From the IMG/VR virus record IMGVR_UViG_3300005340_000001, positions 1-64,000 of that record: 64,000 nt of DNA, one strand, 5' to 3'. Made by a program: the position numbers and the translations under genes. Below, one piece after another: positions 15,483 to 24,800 of this stretch; position 1 is the first letter of the stretch; the number at the start of each line of letters is the position of its first letter. Under the pieces are notes generated by a model. That model was not told where the DNA came from. It did not search any database and saw only the letters and a program-made list of their open reading frames with translations. The stretch comes from a virus.

Positions 15483-15865
15483 GCGCCGCCGCGGTCCCCG
15501 TCGTTGCCGAGCCGACCACAACCTTCGATCAGGAGGTCGAGTCGCGCCGGCACGACGGGGACGCGGACTACACCGGCTGGTTCTGCATTCGCACCGACCC
15601 GTTCCCATGTCCGGCCGCCGGCTGTAGCTTCGTCGCGAACTACATGACCGGAGCTCACCGCATCATCGTCTGGCCGGAGATCGACGACCCGCAGCTGCTT
15701 TCCGCGGCGCACAGCGCGAAGTCGGCTGGCCGCAATCCGCGCGTCGTCGGCTACGAGACCGCGCTCGGCCCGTGCATCGCGTGGGACGAGTTCGAGCGGC
15801 TGGGCCGGCCGGTGCACGGAAGAGCAGCGCGGCCGGATGGCTTCGAGCCGATGAGACGCCTGTGA
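15479..15865 (+). CDS. Protein with a zinc-finger-like segment
   Basis: A 128-residue protein. CPAAGCSFVANYMTGAHRI near residue 44 looks like a single C2H2-type finger. The rest is unrecognised. It is coupled to genes on both sides (GTGA overlaps). Confidence 0.55.
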   Translation: MSAAAVPVVAEPTTTFDQEVESRRHDGDADYTGWFCIRTDPFPCPAAGCSFVANYMTGAHRIIVWPEIDDPQLLSAAHSAKSAGRNPRVVGYETALGPCIAWDEFERLGRPVHGRAARPDGFEPMRRL

Positions 15866-17280
15866 CTGACCGTGTCATGGCGGGGATCGCGAGTATCCCC
15901 GAGCGCGCCGACTCGCTCGAGCGCGTGCTCGGGAGCATCGCACCCCAAGTCGACGAGGTGCATCTCTCGCTCAACGACTACACCGAGGCGCCAGCCTTCC
16001 TCGCCGACTTCCCGAACGTCCACGCGACCATCCGCCCGATCAACGGCGGAGACGCCGAGAAGTTCGCCGCAGTCGACAACTGGGACGGCTACGTCGCGAC
16101 GATCGACGACGACATCCTCTACCCGCCCGACTACATCGAGACGCTGATCGCCGGCATCGAGCGGTACGGCCGCTGCCGCGCGGTCAGCTTCCACGGCGGC
16201 ACCACGGCCGGCTACTCCACGAAGGTTCACGGCGCCGCGACCATCAAGCGGCTCCACTGCCTCGCCACGGTCGACGCCGACGACCTCGACGTCAACACGG
16301 TCGGCACGGGCGTTCTCGGCTGGCACACGGAGTGCGTACCGATCTGGCGAGACCTCTTCCGGACGCCGAACATGGCCGACGTCTACCTCTCCTGCCACGC
16401 ACACCGGACGGGGATCCCGCTCGCCGTGCTCGCGCACGAGAAGGGCTGGCTGGAATACATCCTGCCGGACGGCATGCGGACCATCTACGACAGCAACGCA
16501 GCCGGCGACGGCACCGTCTTTGACACGCGCGAGGACCGCCGGCGCGAGCTCGAGACGATCGACTGGACGCGGAATCCCCGGCGCCCTCGGATTCGCGTCT
16601 CGATCGCCACCTGCGAGCGTTCGCGCCTTCTTCCAGCTCTGCTCGAGGATCTCGAGTGCGAAGCGAACTGGGCCGATCTCGAGGTTGGCGTCTACGAAGA
16701 TCCGACTGAGGACGCGTACATCGACGCGCGCGCGATCGTTGACAAGAATGGCTGGACGTGGCGGCGCTTCGCGCGCCGGCAGGGCCGTGACAAGCACTGG
16801 GAGCTCGTCAGTCGCCAGTTCGCGGACTGCCGCTCGTCGCACGCCGACTGGTTCGTGTTCCTTCCCGACGACGTTCGTCTCACGCGGCACGCGCTGCCGC
16901 GTGCGATCGACACATGGCGTCGTCTTGAGAATCCGGCCGCGCTCACCCTGTGGCGGCTCCGTAATCACGAAGGGCAGATGAATTGGACGGGGCTGGTCCC
17001 GGTCGAGCAGGATCACGCGTTCGAGACGTTCCACGTTGACGGCATCTACCTATGCCGGCGCGACACGCTCGCTTTTTTCAATTACCAGTGCCCTCGGGTG
17101 CCGAACCTCCGCGGGCGCACCTCGAGCGGCGTCGGCCGCGTGATGTCCGTCGCGCTGCATCGCGCTAGAAGGCGCATGTACCGCGTCAAGCGCTCGCTCG
17201 CTGTCCCGGTCCCCGATGTCGCCAGCGTCATGAACCCGGACGCACAAGACCGGCTACACCCTCCGTGGGACCATCTGTGA
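15862..17280 (+). CDS. Tandem glycosyltransferase (two GT-A domains)
   Basis: A 472-residue protein with two glycosyltransferase-like domains. Domain 1 (residues about 1-235) starts with VMAGIASIPERADSLERVL and has ATIDDDILYPPDYIE near residue 80. Domain 2 (from about 248) starts with RIRVSIATCERSRLL and has WFVFLPDDVRLT near residue 332. Each has an acidic metal-binding motif. Two-domain enzymes of this type can build a disaccharide unit. GTG 15862 overlaps the upstream stop. Confidence 0.75.
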   Translation: MTDRVMAGIASIPERADSLERVLGSIAPQVDEVHLSLNDYTEAPAFLADFPNVHATIRPINGGDAEKFAAVDNWDGYVATIDDDILYPPDYIETLIAGIERYGRCRAVSFHGGTTAGYSTKVHGAATIKRLHCLATVDADDLDVNTVGTGVLGWHTECVPIWRDLFRTPNMADVYLSCHAHRTGIPLAVLAHEKGWLEYILPDGMRTIYDSNAAGDGTVFDTREDRRRELETIDWTRNPRRPRIRVSIATCERSRLLPALLEDLECEANWADLEVGVYEDPTEDAYIDARAIVDKNGWTWRRFARRQGRDKHWELVSRQFADCRSSHADWFVFLPDDVRLTRHALPRAIDTWRRLENPAALTLWRLRNHEGQMNWTGLVPVEQDHAFETFHVDGIYLCRRDTLAFFNYQCPRVPNLRGRTSSGVGRVMSVALHRARRRMYRVKRSLAVPVPDVASVMNPDAQDRLHPPWDHL

Positions 17281-18269
17281 CGCAGCTGCTTCTCAGTCCT
17301 CACAACGACGACGAGACGCTCTTCGCGTCGTACATCGCTCTGCGCGAGCGGCCGAAGGTCATCGTCTGCCTGCTCGGAGCTCGGAAGGCCAGCTACCCGC
17401 TGCCGACCGAACGGATCGCCGAGAGCGCCGCGGCGATGGACATCCTCGGGTGCGAGTTCGAGCAGCTGTGGTTCCCGTGCGACCCCGCGCCGTGGGATCT
17501 CGTCGCCCTATGGCTTCGGCAGGAGGAGCCCGAGCCCGACTGTGTCTGGGTGCCGACTCCGGAGCCGCGCGGCCACAGCCACCACAACAAACTCGCGCGC
17601 GTCGCGCACGAAGTCTGGCCTGGGAAGATCCGCTACTACACGACCTATCGGTGCGAAGAGAGCGGCTACCCGATCCGCACGACGCACGGCTTCCCGGTCG
17701 ACGTCGAGTGGGACGGCTGGCCGAACATGAAGCGAGCGGCGCTCTCCTGCTACCAGACGCAGATCCAGCGTGAAGGCACCCGTATGCACTTCGAGCGCGA
17801 CCTCGACGAGTACGAGATCGAGAGCCTCCGGCTCAACCTCGGCGGCGGGATCAACCCGATTCCCGGCTACGTCAACATCGACAAGTCGACCGGCTGGACG
17901 TTCGAGGACGGCCTTGGCGACTTTGCCTCCAGCAGCGTCGACGCGATCACCGAGTCGCACGCGCTGATGTACGTCGCGCTCGAGGAGTGGCCGGCCGTGT
18001 TCCATGAGATCGCGCGCGTTCTTCGGCCAGGAGGAACCGTCCGCATCACGCAGGACGCCATCGGCGGTCGCGGCTCGAGCCGCCCGAGGATTCGGCCGGG
18101 CGCGGCCGTCGCCACCACGCCCAAGCTCGTGCTCGAGCATCTCGCCGCGGCCGGAATCGAGGCCGGCGTCGTCGGCGAGGACGAGACGGCGTTCTCCGAT
18201 CGCAGCCTGATCCAGCAGAACTACGGCCATCCGCCCGACGTCTTTCACGTCGAGGGCGTGCGACCGTGA
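17277..18269 (+). CDS. LmbE-type deacetylase fused to a methyltransferase
   Basis: A 330-residue fusion. The N-terminal part has the PIG-L/LmbE zinc motifs PHNDDE (residues 8-13) and GHSHHN (99-104), which in known enzymes remove the N-acetyl group from a GlcNAc-linked sugar. From residue 187 a methyltransferase-like domain begins (LNLGGGINPIPGYVNID), with HEIARVLRPGGTVRITQD near residue 245. One protein could thus deacetylate and methylate the same sugar. It closes the sugar cluster. Confidence 0.8.
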   Translation: MTQLLLSPHNDDETLFASYIALRERPKVIVCLLGARKASYPLPTERIAESAAAMDILGCEFEQLWFPCDPAPWDLVALWLRQEEPEPDCVWVPTPEPRGHSHHNKLARVAHEVWPGKIRYYTTYRCEESGYPIRTTHGFPVDVEWDGWPNMKRAALSCYQTQIQREGTRMHFERDLDEYEIESLRLNLGGGINPIPGYVNIDKSTGWTFEDGLGDFASSSVDAITESHALMYVALEEWPAVFHEIARVLRPGGTVRITQDAIGGRGSSRPRIRPGAAVATTPKLVLEHLAAAGIEAGVVGEDETAFSDRSLIQQNYGHPPDVFHVEGVRP

Positions 18270-18436
18270 TCTACATCTACGCGTGGGGAAACAATCCGCG
18301 CCGCGCCGAGCTCAAGGGCCGCGAATGCGTGCTCGAGGCGACCGGCACGCGCTGCTCTGCGCTCGTGCGGTTCATCGACACGGGCGAGCGTCTCGTTATC
18401 AGCCGGCGCGCTCTTCGCAGGAAGAGCTCGAGTTGA
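18266..18436 (+). CDS. Small beta-type protein
   Basis: A 56-residue basic protein (VIYIYAWGNNPRRAELKGRE) with a GECVLEATG-like turn and a VLVRFIDTG-like strand, probably a small barrel. It overlaps both neighbours by 4 bases. Function unknown. Confidence 0.5.
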   Translation: MIYIYAWGNNPRRAELKGRECVLEATGTRCSALVRFIDTGERLVISRRALRRKSSS

Positions 18437-18738
18437 TCGAGATCGGCTACGAGCGGATACGGCTCGACGGCAGCGCGCACGACGTGCGCTGGTGGCTCTT
18501 CATCCATCTCGAGGAGGGCCGGCCGCAGCGGCCGCGCCGCGGCGTCATCGACCGCGGCTTCCGCTTCGCCCGCGGCGGATGCGTCGCCACGGACGACGAT
18601 GCGCGCGCGGCGCTCGAGCTCGCGCGTGACGAGGCGCGCTCGGAGTGGTCGCGCTGGCAGCACCAGCCGTCGCACGCGCTCGGCGCGAACGGCGAGCTGA
18701 TCCCGCTCGACGAAGTCATCCCGGAGCTCACCGCGTGA
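18433..18738 (+). CDS. Hypothetical protein
   Basis: A 101-residue protein from TTG 18433 (TTGA overlap). Strands WWLFIHLEEG and FRFARGGCVATDDD precede a long helix (ALELARDEARSEWSRW). No family is recognised. Confidence 0.5.
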   Translation: MIEIGYERIRLDGSAHDVRWWLFIHLEEGRPQRPRRGVIDRGFRFARGGCVATDDDARAALELARDEARSEWSRWQHQPSHALGANGELIPLDEVIPELTA

Positions 18739-18763
18739 GCGTCGTCTGTGGGAAGATCGCCGG

Positions 18764-19129
18764 ATGATTCCGTCGCCATGGGCAGCAGCGATCCTTGTAC
18801 TCGCGACGCATCGGCTCGTTCGGCTCGTCGGCTGGGACCATCTCTCGATCCTGGTCAAGGCGCGCGCGTGGATCGCCGGCGAGCACGCCACGAATAGCGC
18901 CAGCACGAATGCGCGCATGGGGTTGACGTCCGAGCGCATCGAGGTCAACGTCGCGTACCGCCGGCGGTTCTTCTACGAGCTCTTCGGCTGCCCGTACTGC
19001 TTGAGCGTCTGGATCGGCTCCGGCGTCTACGTCGCGTGGTACTTCGCGCCGTGGTGGACGCTGACGCTGCTTGCCGCGCCGGCGCTCTCGAGCGCGGTCG
19101 GCATCGTCTCGCGCTGGCTCGACCCGTAA
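18764..19129 (+). CDS. DUF1360-like membrane protein
   Basis: A 121-residue protein with a hydrophobic N-terminus (AAAILVLATHRLVRLV), a soluble middle and a FFYELFGCPYCLSVWIGSG segment leading into two further spans. The GCPYCLSVW motif is characteristic of DUF1360 proteins found in phages and Gram-positive bacteria. Its function is unknown. Confidence 0.65.
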   Translation: MIPSPWAAAILVLATHRLVRLVGWDHLSILVKARAWIAGEHATNSASTNARMGLTSERIEVNVAYRRRFFYELFGCPYCLSVWIGSGVYVAWYFAPWWTLTLLAAPALSSAVGIVSRWLDP

Positions 19130-19140
19130 AACACGGCTGG

Positions 19141-19146
19141 TAGCAT
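19141..19146 (+). promoter_or_regulatory. TAGCAT box before the tRNA
   Basis: TAGCAT ends 8 nt before the first base of the tRNA, so transcription would begin almost at the mature 5' end. This is the same box-to-start spacing used by the leaderless genes. Confidence 0.45.
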
Positions 19147-19154
19147 CCCGGCCA

Positions 19155-19227
19155 CGCGGAGTGGAGCAGCTGGTAGCTCGCCGGGCTCATAACCCGGAGG
19201 TCATCGGTTCGAGTCCGATCTCCGCTA
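19155..19227 (+). tRNA. Initiator-type tRNA-Met (CAT anticodon)
   Basis: A 73-nt tRNA without an encoded CCA. The acceptor arm pairs six bases (GCGGAG with CTCCGC) and leaves C1 facing T72 unpaired. The D stem is GAGC/GCTC. The anticodon arm is CCGGG-CTCATAA-CCCGG, with anticodon CAT, and the T arm is ATCGG/CCGAT. The unpaired 1-72 position together with three G:C pairs next to the anticodon loop are the marks of bacterial initiator tRNA rather than elongator tRNA-Met. Confidence 0.88.
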
Positions 19228-19242
19228 TTTTCACTATTTCTA

Positions 19243-19593
19243 ATGGCTTATGCCGACCCAGCGGACGAGGCGGCTTGCCAGCGACGCGCGTACGAACGCG
19301 ATCCGGAGGCGTACAAGCGCCGCGCGCGTGAGCATACGAAGCGTCAGCGCGCGCTCCTGCGACGCCTGATAGATGAGCTCAAGTCCGTGCCGTGCGCCGA
19401 CTGCGAGCGCGAGTTCCCGCCGATCTGCATGGACTTCGATCACATCGGCAACGACAAGGACCGCGCCGTCTCCGATCTCGTGCGCGCTGCGTGTTCGGTT
19501 GAGCGGCTCATGGCCGAGGTCGCGAAGTGCGAAGTCGTCTGCGCGTGCTGCCATCGGATTCGTACGGCAGCACGTCTCACTCTCGCTGACTAG
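19243..19593 (+). CDS. HNH-like endonuclease
   Basis: A 116-residue basic protein. The C-terminal half has CADCEREFPPICMDFDHIG and then KCEVVCACCHRIRT, a zinc-bound beta-beta-alpha fold of HNH type with paired Cys residues and the catalytic FDH. HNH proteins of this size occur near packaging genes in many phages, either as packaging cofactors or as homing enzymes. It lies between the tRNA and the portal. Confidence 0.7.
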   Translation: MAYADPADEAACQRRAYERDPEAYKRRAREHTKRQRALLRRLIDELKSVPCADCEREFPPICMDFDHIGNDKDRAVSDLVRAACSVERLMAEVAKCEVVCACCHRIRTAARLTLAD

Positions 19594-19641
19594 CGCCCGT
19601 CTTAGACTGTCGCCGACCTTACGAGCAAGGAGGGCAGTCCT

Positions 19642-19818
19642 GTGGGATGCAACTGTGGCGGGTCAACGGCACGCACGCCGAAAGAGCCGCGGAAGTTCGA
19701 GCCGACCGTCCATGAACGGCCGAAGTCGTCGTTCCGGCCACGGCGCGAAGGTGGCCCGGGCGACCCGCGCTACTACTCCACCGGGCCGCGCGGCTCGAGG
19801 CAGACGCCGACGTCCTGA
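19642..19818 (+). CDS. Small Cys/Pro-rich protein before the portal
   Basis: A 58-residue protein from GTG 19642 with an AAGGAGG site. It starts with CNCGG and is basic and Pro-rich, ending 2 nt before the portal start. TAGACT at 19603-19608 may be its -10 box. Function unknown. Confidence 0.5.
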   Translation: MGCNCGGSTARTPKEPRKFEPTVHERPKSSFRPRREGGPGDPRYYSTGPRGSRQTPTS

Positions 19819-19820
19819 CG

Positions 19821-21863
19821 TTGGGCCTCTTCCGCCGCCGCCGTCGTTCGCCCGTGCCGCGCGCTCGCGTGGTGATGTCGCATCGCGTCGGCCCGACACA
19901 TGACGCGCTGAAGGCCGAGCTCGCTCTCGTCGAGAAGGACTTGCCGGAGTCCTATCGCGAGAACATGACCGCGGCCGGCGCGCTCGTCCGCCACGGACAG
20001 GCGACCTATCTGCGCCGCCTGATCATGCCGTGGCAGATCCGGGCGTTCGGCTACTTCGACCTCGTCGGCGAGTTCAAGTTCGCAGCGCAGTTCTACGCTC
20101 GAGCGCTCTCGCAGCTCTTGCTCTTCGCCGCGGAAAAGGACGAGAACGGCGACCTCATTCCGACGACGAACGAGCAGGTGATCGAGGCGTTCGAGCGGAT
20201 CAAGGATCCGGGCGGCATCGGCCGCACCGGGCTCCAGCGCGCCTACGGCTTGCTCGCGTTCCTCGTCGGCGAGGCCATCCTCTTCGTCTCGATCAACCCC
20301 GAGACGAATCAGGAGCAGTGGGAGATGCTCTCGACCGACGAGATCCGGCTGCTCGACGGCAACTACACGCGGTTCACGGCGCCGGTGATGCCGGCGACGC
20401 TCTTCCGCCCGGCGCCGGACGACTCATTCGAGCCGGTCGTCGACAAGGAAGGGAACAACCAGGGGCCCGCCGGCGTCGGCACCGCCGTCGCGTACCGGCT
20501 CCATCGGCCGCACCCGCGCTTCTCGGCACTGCCGGACTCCACGACCGAGGGCGTGCTCGACATCCTCGAGGAGCTCGTCCTTCTGACGCAGGTGATCCGC
20601 GCGCGGCTCCGCTCGAGACTCTGGACGGCCGGCTTCCTCTTCATCGACGACCGCATCACGACGCGACCCGACGAGCCGTCTCCGGACGAGGACATCCTCG
20701 AGGACCCGCTCATGGAGGACATGACCGAGGCGATCACGACGGCGATCGCCGACGAGGGCACCGCCGCCGCGGTGGCGCCGATCCTTCTGCGCGTGCGCGT
20801 CCCGGACGGGATGAAGCTCGCCGATCTCGTCTACCACATGCAGATCCAGGACCCGCTCCAGATTTACCCGGAGGTCGGCCTGCGCAACGAGGCGATTCGC
20901 CGGCTCGCGATCTCGCTCGATATGCCGGTCGAGGCGCTGCTCGGCTTCACCGACACGAACCACTGGAACGCCTGGATCATCGACGACCAGACGTGGCAGG
21001 CGCACATCCAGCCGGTCGCCGACGGATTCGTGGAGGACCTGACGGCCGCCTATCTCGGGCCGTACCTGCGCGAAGAGCTCAACATGGCCGACTGGGACAA
21101 GTACGTGATCGCGTACGACGCGACGAAGGTGATCAACCATCCCGACCGAACGAAGACCGCGATCCAGCTGCACGACAAGGCGGTCATCGGCGACGAGGCG
21201 CTTCGCCGCGAGACAGCTTTCAGCGAGGACGACGCGCCGACCAAGGACGAGAGGGCACGGATCGTCGGCATCGCGACGGGCGATTCGTCTCTCGCGTGGG
21301 ACGGCGTGCCGCGAGTCGGCGCCGGCTCGGTCGAGCCCACTCCGGGTGTCGTCTCGAACAGCGGGAACGAGCAGCCGGCCGGCGGGCCCGAGACCGGAGC
21401 GGAGGCCCAAACGGGACCGCCGGCCGGAGGCCAGGAGGCGGGCACCGAAACGATCGTCGGATCTCTCGGCACCACGATCGAAGGCGCGGCCGTCTATGCG
21501 CAGCTGCGCGCGCGCGAAGCCGCCGGCGCGCGCCTTCGGCAGCTCGCACGACGCGACGATGAAGCGCTCGCGCTGATCGACGGCAATCCGAACGGCCTTG
21601 TCGCGGCGAAACTCGGACGCACGACCGTCCGGCGGCTGCTCGGCGGCGCGCGCGAGCTCGAGCTCGTCTCCGCGACGCACGAGATCATGCTGGCCGTGCT
21701 CCGCGAGCTCGGCGTGCGCGACGACACCGCGGCCGAGTCCATCGCGGACACGATCGAGCGCCACGCCGCACGCACGCTCTATGACGAGCGGCCCGACCCG
21801 CTGCCGCCGACATTCGCCGCCAAGGTGGAGGGGCTCCTCGCGGCAGCGAAGAACGGGCGCTAA
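19821..21863 (+). CDS. Portal protein
   Basis: A 680-residue protein of the actinobacteriophage portal type. Typical stretches are RRLIMPWQIRAFGYFDLVGE near residue 70, AYGLLAFLVGEAILFV near residue 137, and NEAIRRLAISLDMPVEALLG with GFTDTNHWNAWIIDDQ near residue 375. The portal is the dodecameric ring at the head vertex through which DNA enters. The start is TTG 19821. The C-terminal 150 residues are a Gly/Pro-rich linker and a helical tail. The MuF gene follows, as usual. Confidence 0.88.
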   Translation: MGLFRRRRRSPVPRARVVMSHRVGPTHDALKAELALVEKDLPESYRENMTAAGALVRHGQATYLRRLIMPWQIRAFGYFDLVGEFKFAAQFYARALSQLLLFAAEKDENGDLIPTTNEQVIEAFERIKDPGGIGRTGLQRAYGLLAFLVGEAILFVSINPETNQEQWEMLSTDEIRLLDGNYTRFTAPVMPATLFRPAPDDSFEPVVDKEGNNQGPAGVGTAVAYRLHRPHPRFSALPDSTTEGVLDILEELVLLTQVIRARLRSRLWTAGFLFIDDRITTRPDEPSPDEDILEDPLMEDMTEAITTAIADEGTAAAVAPILLRVRVPDGMKLADLVYHMQIQDPLQIYPEVGLRNEAIRRLAISLDMPVEALLGFTDTNHWNAWIIDDQTWQAHIQPVADGFVEDLTAAYLGPYLREELNMADWDKYVIAYDATKVINHPDRTKTAIQLHDKAVIGDEALRRETAFSEDDAPTKDERARIVGIATGDSSLAWDGVPRVGAGSVEPTPGVVSNSGNEQPAGGPETGAEAQTGPPAGGQEAGTETIVGSLGTTIEGAAVYAQLRAREAAGARLRQLARRDDEALALIDGNPNGLVAAKLGRTTVRRLLGGARELELVSATHEIMLAVLRELGVRDDTAAESIADTIERHAARTLYDERPDPLPPTFAAKVEGLLAAAKNGR

Positions 21864-21866
21864 CCC

Positions 21867-24800
21867 ATGAGCGACCGCGAGTTGGTCTGGGCCGCGTGGG
21901 ATGGCCTGCGCGAGCCTGTGGGAGCCGCTGCTGCCACGATCGCCGACGGCGAGGGCGAACTGCCGCCGCTCGTGCACTACCGGGAGACGGCCAACCACGA
22001 CCGCGCGTGCGCGACGTGCTCGTTCTACGGCGCCGGCACGGCGATGCGCTGCGGCATGTTCGACACGCTGGTCTCCCCGGCGATGGTCTGCGACGAGTGG
22101 GCCGAAGGACTTCCGGGCGTGCTTCCGGAGCAGTGGCAGTGGAGCGACCTCGCCGAGGTGACGCCGCCGCTCGTCTCTGCGGCGCCCGGCGTCACGTCGC
22201 TCTCGACGATGATCGCGGTCAAGCCGCGGCCGCTCGAAGCTGAAGCGATCGCGGCGCCCGGCGGCGACCCTCCGGAGAACCTCCACGTCACGCTCGCGTA
22301 TCTCGGCGAGATCGAGGGCGAGCTCGAGCCGATCGTGGACGCGCTGCGCATCGTGGCAGCCACCCACGCGCCGCTCGAGGGCGTAATCGGCGGCTACGGC
22401 GCGTTCGACCCGCCCGGCGTCGGCATTCTGCTGCCCGACGTGCGCGGGCTCGTGGAGCTCCGCACCGACGTCTGCGAAGCGCTCATCGCGGCAGAGATCG
22501 ACTACTCGCACGACCACGGCTTCGAGGCGCATCTCACCGTCACCGACGTCGACGGCGAGCCGGCCGATGGCTACCCCGAGTCGGCTGTCGGCAACGCGCT
22601 CCACTTCGACGAGCTCCTCGTCGTCCGCGGCGACACCGAGATCATCGCGATCCCGTTCACCGGAGCGCTGCCGATCACCGCGGCCGCGCTCGTCGCCGCC
22701 GCCGAACCGTTCTGTCTCCCCGCGGAGCTGCGCGGCAAGACCGACCCGATCCGGCAGGCGTTCGTGAAGGCGGTCATGACGCCGGCGCTCGAGCAGGCCG
22801 GGCTCACCTGGGACATCACGAATCCGCTCGCGGCGGACGTCATCTCGAGAGCAGGCCAGCACATCGTCGGCATCTCGCGCACGACGCAGGACGACGTCAT
22901 GAACGTGATCAACTACGCGCACGAGCAGGGGTTGTCGGTTCCCGATACGGCGAAGGCGATCCGGGCGCACATGGCTGAGGCGAGCAACGTGCGCGCGACG
23001 ATGATCGCGCGAACCGAGCTCGCCGGCGCTGTGAACGGCGGCTCGCTCGCCGCGGCCAAGATCGCGGCCGATGTTGCCGGCGCGACGGCGACGAAGACGT
23101 GGATGACCGCGCCCGGCGCCACGTATCCGCGCCACGAGGACTACGAAGGCTTGGACGGCCAGACCGTTCAACTCGACGGGCTGTTCGACGTCGGCGGCGC
23201 CGAGCTCCGCTTCCCCGGCGACCCGGACGGCGAGGCCGGCGAGGTGATCAACTGCCGGTGCACGCTCGAGTACTCGGGCGAGCGGAAGAGCGACACCGCC
23301 GGCGACAACATCGACGCGGCCGGCGAGCAGCGCTTCTCGCTCGAGCATCACAACCGCGTTCTGCGTGCCGCCCACAAGCGCATCGACGACTTCGAGCCGA
23401 GGCTTGCCGCGATCTTGCAGCCGATCCTCGAGCGCGCCGGCGACATCGCCGCGCTCCGCTTCGAGCAGCTCGCGACGAACCATCTGACCGCGGCCGATGA
23501 TCCGGCCAATCCGGCCGGCTGGACGCCGCCGGCCGCAGAGGAGATCCTGCCGGTCAACTGCGAGGAGCTCACCGACGCCGGTGGGCTAACATCTGGTCAT
23601 GCAGAAGCCGGCATCAGGCCTCTCTCGGCACCTTCCGCCGGATCGGGACCCGGACGACCCGTCGTTTCCTTCGCCGAAACGACCGACTACGAGTCGTTCA
23701 ACTCCGCACTCGCAGAAAACGCCCGCCCCGGCTTCCTCACCGTCCACACCCCAGAAGAGCTAGCCCGGGACAAGGTCTTCATCTCGCCTGACGGCGAGTC
23801 CGGCTTCGTCGTCACGCCGGAGCACGACCTCCAGAACGTATTCCGCAATCCGGGCGGCATCAAGGGCGCCGGCCAGCAGGCCGTCCGCAAGGCGGTGCAG
23901 GAGGAAGGCGCGGCGACGCTCGACGCGTACGACGGCTTCCTGCCGGACATGTACGAGCAGGAGGGATTCCGGGTTGTCGGCCGGATGAAGTTCGTCGACG
24001 AGTACGCGCCGGAAGGTTGGAAGTTCGAGGAGTACGGCCGGCCCGACATCGTGTTCATGGCGCAGAACGCGCCGGCCGAGACCGAGGTGCGTCTGTTCAC
24101 TGACTGGGACGAAGCGAAGGCGTACGCGGCGTCGGTCGCTGGCGAGCCGATCCCGCCGGAGGTCCTCGATTCCGCGAAGGCGATGATCAGCGACGCGGCT
24201 GCGGCCGAGCCGGAAGTCACCGCCGAGCTCTCTGGCATCGCGGACACGGCCGGCGGAAAGATGGAAGGCCTCGAGAACGCCGTCAAGGAGAACCCCTCGC
24301 TCGTCCGCAAGATCACCGGCGACCTCGCCGACGCTCGGCTGGCTGATCCGAGCGCGACCGTCGCGGAGGTCTCGGCGTCGATCAACGACACGCTCCGCTA
24401 CACGATGACGTTCCCTGACGGCAGCTACGCGAACGGCGTCCAGACGACGCTCGCGCGGCTCGAGAAGGACGGCTACACGCAGATCAAGCTGAAGAACTAT
24501 TGGGGCAACGCCGACTACCAGGGGATCAACGGCGTATTCGAGAAGAACGGGCAGCGGTTCGAGCTCCAGTTCCACACGCCGCGGACGTTCGAGCTCAAGA
24601 CGTCGCTGCACCCGCAGTATCGCGCGTTCCAGCTGTCGACCGACCCGGCGGAGCGGCTTCGGCTGTGGAACGAGATGGCGGCCGAGCAGTCGAAGAATCC
24701 TGTCCCGGCTGGCGCGTTCGGCATCGGCCAGCGCGTGACGCATGATGCTCCGGTTGGCGCCGACGTCATGCGCGTCCTGAGGGTGCAGGACATCGTCCCG

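Noticed and set aside
20424-23483. A 1019-residue open frame on the reverse strand over portal and MuF genes
   Set aside because: It is Arg/Val/Glu-rich without motifs and mirrors the real genes; long antisense frames are expected at this GC content.
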